Below the pieces are notes generated by a model. That model had not been told where the DNA came from and made no database searches. It saw nothing but the letters and a program-made list of their open reading frames with translations. 11,017 bases of DNA from Pseudomonadota bacterium (GTDB taxonomy: Bacteria; Desulfobacterota; JADFVX01): positions 1 to 11,017 of the forward strand of contig JADFVX010000140.1 in NCBI GenBank assembly GCA_015222755.1, read 5' to 3'. This document shows, one piece after another, positions 6,419-11,017 of the stretch. A program made the translations under genes and the position numbers. Position 1 is the first letter of the stretch; each line of letters starts with the position of its first letter.

Positions 6419-7891
6419 ATGCACAGCCCCACACTGGAACAATTCAAGGAATTAAGCAAGGAAGGGAACCTCATCCCGGTCTACAGGGAGATCCTTGCCG
6501 ATATGGATACCCCCGTCTCCGCCTACCGTAAGCTGGGAGCCACATCTTACTCCTTTCTCTTTGAAAGTGTGGTGGGTGGCGAAAAATGGGCGCGCTACTC
6601 CTTCCTCGGCTGCGAGCCTTCGCTAATCTTTCGCAGCAAGGGCAAGAACGTGGAGATCATCGAGGGGGATAAAAAAACGGCCTTCGAGGCCGATCCCCTT
6701 GACGCGCTTAAGGAACTGATGGCACGCTACCGCCCCGTCAAGCTTGATGGGCTGCCAAGGTTTTCAGGCGGTGCCGTGGGCTATCTCGGCTACGATATGG
6801 TGCGCTTTTTCGAGGAGCTTCCTGACTCGACAAATGACGATCTGGATTTGCCCGATTCCCTCTTCATGCTCGCCGATACGATAGTCGTATTCGATAACGT
6901 CAGCCAGAAGATAAAGGTCGTCTCAAATGCCTACACTGAAGGTGCAGATATTACCGAGACCTACGAAAAGGCCGTCGCACGGGTGGAGGAGGTAATCAGG
7001 CGACTGAAGACCCCTCTTCCTCAGGCAGAGAAAAAAACTCCAAGTATGCAGGGCAAGACGGTGAGCTCCAATTTTGAAAAGGAGGCCTTTAAGGATATAG
7101 TCGAAAAGGCAAAGGAATATATCCGCGACGGTGATATATTCCAGGTCGTCCTGTCACAGCGTTTCGAGGTGGAAAATAATGCCGAGCCATTCGAGCTCTA
7201 CAGGGCCATACGCTCCCTGAACCCCTCACCATACATGTTCCTCCTCAACCTTGACGGTATAAGCATGGTCGGCTCTTCGCCGGAGGTGCTGGTACGTGTC
7301 GAAGATGAGGAAATAACACTGCGCCCCATAGCCGGAACGAGGAAGCGCGGAAAGACGGAGCAAGAAGACCTCGCCCTGGAAAAAGACCTCCTTGCCGATC
7401 CTAAAGAGTGCGCCGAACATATCATGCTCGTAGACCTCGGCAGGAACGATGTGGGAAGGGTTTCAGAGACGGGCAGTGTAGTCCCCGACGAGTTGATGAT
7501 TATAGAGCGCTACTCCCATGTCATGCATATTGTTTCCAACGTAAGGGGAAGACTGAAAAAAGGTCTCGATGCCTACAGCGTACTCCGTGCCTGCTTTCCA
7601 GCCGGCACCGTATCTGGCGCGCCGAAGGTCAGGGCCATGGAGATAATCGACGAACTGGAACCCACAAAGCGTGGACCCTATGCTGGCGCTGTAGGTTATT
7701 TCTCCTTTTCCGGCAACATGGACATATGTATAACAATACGAACGATACTGCTTAAAGACGACAAGGCCTACGTACAGGCCGGGGCGGGTATTGTAGCCTA
7801 CTCAGATGCCGAGAGCGAATATACGGAAACCATAAACAAGGCACAAGGGATGATAAGAGCGCTTGAAATAGCGGCCCAGGGAGTCGATTGA
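6419..7891 (+). CDS. trpE: Anthranilate synthase component I
   Basis: The protein has 490 residues. It converts chorismate plus ammonia (from the glutaminase subunit TrpG) to anthranilate, the first committed step of tryptophan synthesis, in the cytoplasm. The N-terminal domain carries the tryptophan feedback motif, seen here as SFLFESVVGGEKWARYSFLG (45-64, Glu49-Ser50). The C-terminal chorismate-binding domain has GSSPEVLVR, RPIAGTRKRG, DLGRNDVGRV, FPAGTVSGAPKVRAMEIID and the closing QAGAGIVAYSD and E-TINKA motifs, all intact. I start at 6419 because AGGA lies seven bases upstream; the earlier in-frame ATG at 6380 lies inside the promoter spacer. Unusually, trpG, trpD or trpC does not follow: a DUF2723 membrane protein starts one base after the stop. 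TrpE is favoured over PabB or other chorismate enzymes by the LxES feedback motif. Confidence 0.95.
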   Translation: MHSPTLEQFKELSKEGNLIPVYREILADMDTPVSAYRKLGATSYSFLFESVVGGEKWARYSFLGCEPSLIFRSKGKNVEIIEGDKKTAFEADPLDALKELMARYRPVKLDGLPRFSGGAVGYLGYDMVRFFEELPDSTNDDLDLPDSLFMLADTIVVFDNVSQKIKVVSNAYTEGADITETYEKAVARVEEVIRRLKTPLPQAEKKTPSMQGKTVSSNFEKEAFKDIVEKAKEYIRDGDIFQVVLSQRFEVENNAEPFELYRAIRSLNPSPYMFLLNLDGISMVGSSPEVLVRVEDEEITLRPIAGTRKRGKTEQEDLALEKDLLADPKECAEHIMLVDLGRNDVGRVSETGSVVPDELMIIERYSHVMHIVSNVRGRLKKGLDAYSVLRACFPAGTVSGAPKVRAMEIIDELEPTKRGPYAGAVGYFSFSGNMDICITIRTILLKDDKAYVQAGAGIVAYSDAESEYTETINKAQGMIRALEIAAQGVD

Positions 7892-7892
7892 T

Positions 7893-9704
7893 TTGCTGAG
7901 GCGCCCTTTAGACCCTCAATATGCCCTGCCTTTCACCCTCTCAATACTTGCATTTCTACTCTATATCTTCACCCTTTCCCCTTCCATAAATTTCGGTGAT
8001 TCTCCTGAACTTGTTTCTGCCGCTTACAACCTTGGCATAGCCCACCCGCCGGGTTATCCGCTCTATTCACTTGTGGGAAGACTGTTTGCATTTATCCCTG
8101 CCGGGGGAGATATCGCCGGGAGGGTCAACCTGCTTTCAGCCTTCTTCACCGCTACATCGGTCTTCATTCTTACCCTCATAACTACTCGCCTTGCCGGTGA
8201 AAAGGCAAGGCTTGGGGCCGTCTTTGCAGTCCTTGTCCTGGCCCTCTCGCCGACTATATGGTCACAGGCCGTGGTGGCAGAGGTCTACAGCTTGAACCTT
8301 TTCGCCTTTAGCCTGCTTGTATTTCTGCTTCTACGCTGGAGAGACGGTAGTGACAGGCGCTTTCTATATGCCGGGGCCTTTATCTGCGGGCTGGGGATGG
8401 GAAATCATCACACGCTGCTGTCACTGATACCAATGGTCTTTATGGCCCCCTTTTTAGGAAAAGAAAGGGCCTTGAAACATGCCAGGCTTTATATTCTCAT
8501 GACCCTGCTGTTTCTTTTGGGTATGACTGTCTATATCTATCTGCCGCTGCGCTCCATGCAGGCCCCTCTAATAGACTGGGGAGACCCGGAAACTGTGGAG
8601 CGTTTCTTTGATGTTGTACTGCGCCGACAGTTTCCCGCCTCGGGGGGAGAACTGAGCCTTGCCTCTACTTTCAAGCATATTGGCTGGTATCTTAAGCAAC
8701 TCGGAAGGGAGATGGGCTATCCGCTGCTTCTTGTTGCTCTCTTTGGGAAGATCAAGCTCTTTCGCAGGGACACTCTTTCATGGGCACTTTTGACCTTTCT
8801 CTTCATTGTAAACGGCCTGGGCACACTTTTCTTCCTCAACCCCCCGCAGGAGGCCTATGAAGATGTGCTTGTGATGCTCATACCATCTTTTGCCATTACA
8901 GCTATCTGGGTCGGAATGGGTGCCAGTAGTATTATTGCTGGCATAAAGAACAAAGCTGGGGCCGCTACTGTCACCGCTCTTCTGGCGGTGGCTGTAATCT
9001 ACCCGCTTCCGGGCAGTTTCAAGGAGAACAATCACCGTGGTGACTACTATGCCCTTGATATGGCGGAAAATATCTTCAAATCCATAGACAGAGGTGCTGT
9101 GGTCTTTGTCGAATCCGACAACAGTCTTTTCCCTCTCTGGTATTTACAGCAGGTAGAGGGAAAGCGCCGGGATGTGGCTGTGATAGACGTCGATTTTTTG
9201 ATGCTGCCCTGGTTTAAGGGACAAATGGAGAAACTCTATCCCGGACTGGAAATCCCTACGGAGGATCTGGGGCAGCACTCGGGCTCAAGCTCGCAGGCAA
9301 GCAGCTTCGGGAACATTCTGGACAGCTACAAGGCCGGGCAGGTAGAATTTCTTGCCACTAGTCTTATCTCCACCCGCCCACTATATCTTTCATATGAATT
9401 CGGCCCTGTCTACAGACAGTACAACAGAAGTGAACACTTTGTTATAGAACACGGCCTCTTATACAGAATAAGCCCAAGCGCATCAAGGCCGGATTTTTCC
9501 ATCTTGAAAGGCTACGAGCTTAGGTCGACCATGGACCGGGATATACCTAGGACTCCTTTCATAAAGGCCTTTTCTCTGGCCTATCTGAGGGCTATGCAAA
9601 CTCAGGCCAGAATCCATGCTATGGAAGGAAGACCCGGAGAGGCAAAGCGTATTATTGACCGTATGAAGGATATCAGAAAAGAGGCTGCTTCACTGTTGAA
9701 GTAG
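7893..9704 (+). CDS. DUF2723 (TMEM260-like, GT-C type) multi-pass membrane protein
   Basis: The protein has 603 residues with about ten hydrophobic segments in the first 370, then a soluble C-terminal domain. The first loop has FGDSPELVSAAYNLGIAHPP (34-53; acidic Asp36 and Glu39), the hallmark of DUF2723. GMGNHHTLL (168-176) and YIYLPLRS (214-221) also fit. The C-terminal part has GDYYALDMAENIF and GAVVFVESDN, usual in this family. Human TMEM260 is a protein O-mannosyltransferase, so a lipid-linked sugar transferase acting outside the inner membrane is a reasonable inference; acceptor and sugar are unknown. The start is a TTG with GGGAG nine bases upstream, one base after the trpE stop, so the two genes are almost certainly co-transcribed. 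No other glycosylation gene is visible. It ends 5 bases from the convergent tonB stop with no terminator between them. Confidence 0.85.
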   Translation: MLRRPLDPQYALPFTLSILAFLLYIFTLSPSINFGDSPELVSAAYNLGIAHPPGYPLYSLVGRLFAFIPAGGDIAGRVNLLSAFFTATSVFILTLITTRLAGEKARLGAVFAVLVLALSPTIWSQAVVAEVYSLNLFAFSLLVFLLLRWRDGSDRRFLYAGAFICGLGMGNHHTLLSLIPMVFMAPFLGKERALKHARLYILMTLLFLLGMTVYIYLPLRSMQAPLIDWGDPETVERFFDVVLRRQFPASGGELSLASTFKHIGWYLKQLGREMGYPLLLVALFGKIKLFRRDTLSWALLTFLFIVNGLGTLFFLNPPQEAYEDVLVMLIPSFAITAIWVGMGASSIIAGIKNKAGAATVTALLAVAVIYPLPGSFKENNHRGDYYALDMAENIFKSIDRGAVVFVESDNSLFPLWYLQQVEGKRRDVAVIDVDFLMLPWFKGQMEKLYPGLEIPTEDLGQHSGSSSQASSFGNILDSYKAGQVEFLATSLISTRPLYLSYEFGPVYRQYNRSEHFVIEHGLLYRISPSASRPDFSILKGYELRSTMDRDIPRTPFIKAFSLAYLRAMQTQARIHAMEGRPGEAKRIIDRMKDIRKEAASLLK

Positions 9705-9709
9705 ATATG

Positions 9710-10594
9710 CTAACGTGCGTATAGATAGCTGAGGGCATACTCGAATGTAACCTCAATGTTTACGGTTTTGCCCATTGACTTAGGCAGCGCACCGAAGGGG
9801 GCCGATTTTTTTACTGTATTCTTTGCAGCATCATCCAGTATGGGAAAGCCGGAGTGCTTGACAATCCTTATACCCAGCAATCGTCCATCAGCAGCAAGGC
9901 GAAACTGAAGTTTCACCTTGCCCTGCAGCCCTGAAAGTTTTGCCGCCGGGGGATAGTGGTTGTTTGCACCAAGCCTTCCCCTTATCTGGGCAAAATAACC
10001 CGTATCACTGAAGGCCATCGTATCCAGAGATATGACCTTGCCTTCCGGCACATCACTGGAAACGGGATCTGAGCTTTTAGAAGCTGCGCTGTCTCTATAC
10101 GTCGGATGGAGATCCAGCGGTCTGGCTGGCAATTCTTCATTGTCTTTTTGTATGAGCATTGTAGTCACAGCTTGTACCTGCTTTTCCACTATATCTGTTT
10201 TTTCGACTTTAGCTTCAGGCAGTTTTTTATCTTTCACCCTGGCTTCATTGTTTTTCTTTTCAAGGGACATCGAAGATGATGAAGATTCCTCTTTAGCGGT
10301 GACGGCTGACATGGAATCACCTGCTACATTCTTCGGAGCGCTTTCCTTTTCAATCTTCCGAGTTTTTTCTGCAAGACGCTTGCTATCCTCGGAAGCAGTT
10401 TTTTCCAAGGCGGCATCATCCTGCTCGAATATCTCTACTACGAACCTCTTTACAGGGACAATAGCCTGGTCATCTAAACCAAGGGCTACCGCAAAAATAA
10501 GAGCCATCGTAATATGAAGCATGATGGAAAGGCCGAAGGTAAACCTGAGCCGGCTGTTCTTTTCTCTAAAATCAAAGTTATATGGCAAGATCAT
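9710..10594 (-). CDS. tonB: TonB-family energy transducer
   Basis: The protein has 294 residues. It couples the proton motive force, through ExbB/ExbD, to outer-membrane TonB-dependent receptors. A short cytoplasmic tail precedes one membrane helix (about 18-40) with the SxxxH motif Ser23-His27, matching Ser16-His20 of E. coli TonB, which contacts ExbB/ExbD. The periplasmic linker (about 55-190) is rich in Lys, Glu, Ala and Ser rather than the usual Pro repeats and contains a run of five Ser. The C-terminal TonB fold (about 200-287) has YFAQIRGRLGANNHYPPAAK, GKVKLQFRLAADGRLLGIRI and a final beta strand. No exbB, exbD or receptor gene is in the window. There is no close ribosome-binding site, and the predicted promoter places +1 on the ATG, so the mRNA may be leaderless. 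TolA is less likely given this C-terminal domain. Confidence 0.88.
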   Translation of the reverse strand: MILPYNFDFREKNSRLRFTFGLSIMLHITMALIFAVALGLDDQAIVPVKRFVVEIFEQDDAALEKTASEDSKRLAEKTRKIEKESAPKNVAGDSMSAVTAKEESSSSSMSLEKKNNEARVKDKKLPEAKVEKTDIVEKQVQAVTTMLIQKDNEELPARPLDLHPTYRDSAASKSSDPVSSDVPEGKVISLDTMAFSDTGYFAQIRGRLGANNHYPPAAKLSGLQGKVKLQFRLAADGRLLGIRIVKHSGFPILDDAAKNTVKKSAPFGALPKSMGKTVNIEVTFEYALSYLYAR

Positions 10595-10600
10595 GATGGG

Positions 10601-10629
10601 ATTATACCTCTATTTAACCGCTTCGGCAA
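10601..10629 (-). promoter_or_regulatory. Sigma70-type promoter for tonB (predicted leaderless start)
   Basis: On the minus strand, TTGCCG (10624-10629) is followed by 17 bases and a perfect TATAAT (10601-10606). Seven bases downstream of the box is position 10594, which is the A of the tonB ATG. The nearest purine-rich stretch, GAGG, lies 12 bases before the ATG and overlaps the promoter, so it would not be in the RNA. Confidence 0.65.
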
Positions 10630-10636
10630 GTTGAGC

Positions 10637-10673
10637 GCGGCTAAACTTACTGGACCGCATTTAGCGTGCCGCC
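10637..10673. promoter_or_regulatory. Imperfect inverted repeat upstream of the tonB promoter, possible operator
   Basis: GCGGCTAAA (10637-10645) is mirrored by TTTAG (10660-10664) and CCGC after a few unpaired bases, with a 14-base centre. It lies just upstream of the tonB -35 box, where an activator or repressor could bind. It does not resemble a Fur box. Chance is possible. Confidence 0.25.
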
Positions 10674-10783
10674 GTTGTTACTATTGTTCCTCTCTGAAGG
10701 ATATTAAGCAATGATGATAGGCACGGCAGGACATATAGAGCACGGGGATTTCTATAATTTATTAAACAAATACTTGCGCAAAA

Positions 10784-11017
10784 TCATTCGCTTAGGAAGC
10801 CTTTGCTGACCAGTCTGTTATATATCGCCTCCGATGCAATTTCATAAGCCTTTTCGTTAGGATGCCCATTTAACAGACTTACCCTTAATGAACTTGCATT
10901 TTTTCCTTCGAAGTAGGGATAGAGATTAAGGACTTCAATGTGACGTTGCCGTCCGATTTTCTCCACATCAGCATATAAATCAAGAAAAGGGTGTGACTTA
11001 TCCAGACTTTCAAGGGA
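10784..11017 (-). CDS. SGNH/GDSL-type hydrolase, C-terminal fragment (5' end beyond window)
   Basis: The frame is open to the window edge and gives 77 residues. It includes HPFLDLYADVEKIG, a strand-like segment RHIEVLNLYPYFEGKN, and the block LLNGHPNEKAYEIASEAIYN just before the end (FLSE). A His-Pro-Asn motif followed by a helix about 20 residues from the C-terminus is the last conserved block of SGNH hydrolases (esterases, acyl and acetyl transferases or hydrolases acting on lipids or polysaccharides), with His as the catalytic base. The usual acidic residue just before the His is replaced by Asn (NGHPN). A GTG at 10966 is not the true start, because the codons before it continue the protein. 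The gene lies upstream of tonB in the same direction, but 189 bases and a separate promoter separate them. Confidence 0.7.
   Translation of the reverse strand, partial: SLESLDKSHPFLDLYADVEKIGRQRHIEVLNLYPYFEGKNASSLRVSLLNGHPNEKAYEIASEAIYNRLVSKGFLSE

Noticed and set aside
7408..7755. Plus-strand open frame of 115 codons in another frame of trpE
   Set aside because: It lies wholly inside the intact trpE coding region, has no ribosome-binding site, and its translation looks like an Arg- and Cys-rich shadow.
9684..9760. Possible shared terminator between the convergent DUF2723 and tonB genes
   Set aside because: Only a 5-base stem (CTTCA-CTGT-TGAAG) was found, without a T-tract on either strand.
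10612..10662. Sixteen-codon minus-strand frame ending just before the tonB -10 box
   Set aside because: It has no ribosome-binding site, an immediately preceding stop and no recognisable sequence. It lies upstream of the predicted transcript and is most likely chance.
10514..10714. Plus-strand open frame of 66 codons antisense to the tonB start and promoter
   Set aside because: It has no ribosome-binding site and no recognisable domain, and it overlaps the tonB N-terminus and promoter, both better supported.

Overview
The window comes from a Gram-negative bacterium of moderate GC content. It carries a TonB energy transducer, a bacterial HtpG and a membrane-bound NfeD/ClpP-class protease. I cannot fix the phylum by eye. 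Protein style and the G-rich intergenic repeats would fit a Desulfobacterota- or Nitrospirota-like lineage, but that is inference. I see no rRNA, tRNA, CRISPR array, integrase or transposase.

Left part (1-4160, all minus strand). From the right: htpG (Hsp90) with its own sigma70-type promoter and a strong intrinsic terminator; a small hypothetical protein; the long-form NfeD serine protease; and the first codons of what is very likely a slipin/stomatin, translationally coupled to nfeD by a 4-base overlap. NfeD plus slipin is a known membrane quality-control pair.

Middle part (4161-6418). The htpG/antiporter divergent intergenic region holds a GC-rich inverted repeat with an AT-rich centre. 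Each arm reads as a canonical G-quadruplex motif on opposite strands. Then come a CPA2-type cation:proton antiporter and a two-CBS-domain protein 16 bases downstream, probably an antiporter with its nucleotide-sensing regulator. A second intergenic region (6191-6418) has another copy of the same hairpin family inside a segment bordered by short inverted repeats, ending next to the predicted trpE promoter.

Right part (6419-11017). trpE (anthranilate synthase component I, with the tryptophan feedback motif) is followed after one base by a DUF2723 (TMEM260/GT-C-like) membrane protein rather than by trpG. The DUF2723 gene converges on an orphan tonB whose predicted promoter puts +1 exactly on the A of its ATG, suggesting a leaderless mRNA. 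The 3' end of an SGNH-hydrolase-like gene closes the window.

Three listed starts rest on promoter or ribosome-binding-site evidence and are shorter than the longest open frame: htpG (4160), the CBS protein (5762) and trpE (6419). No clearly new multi-gene system is visible. The most interesting items are the covarying G-rich hairpin repeats, the leaderless tonB, the trpE-DUF2723 coupling and the antiporter-CBS pair.
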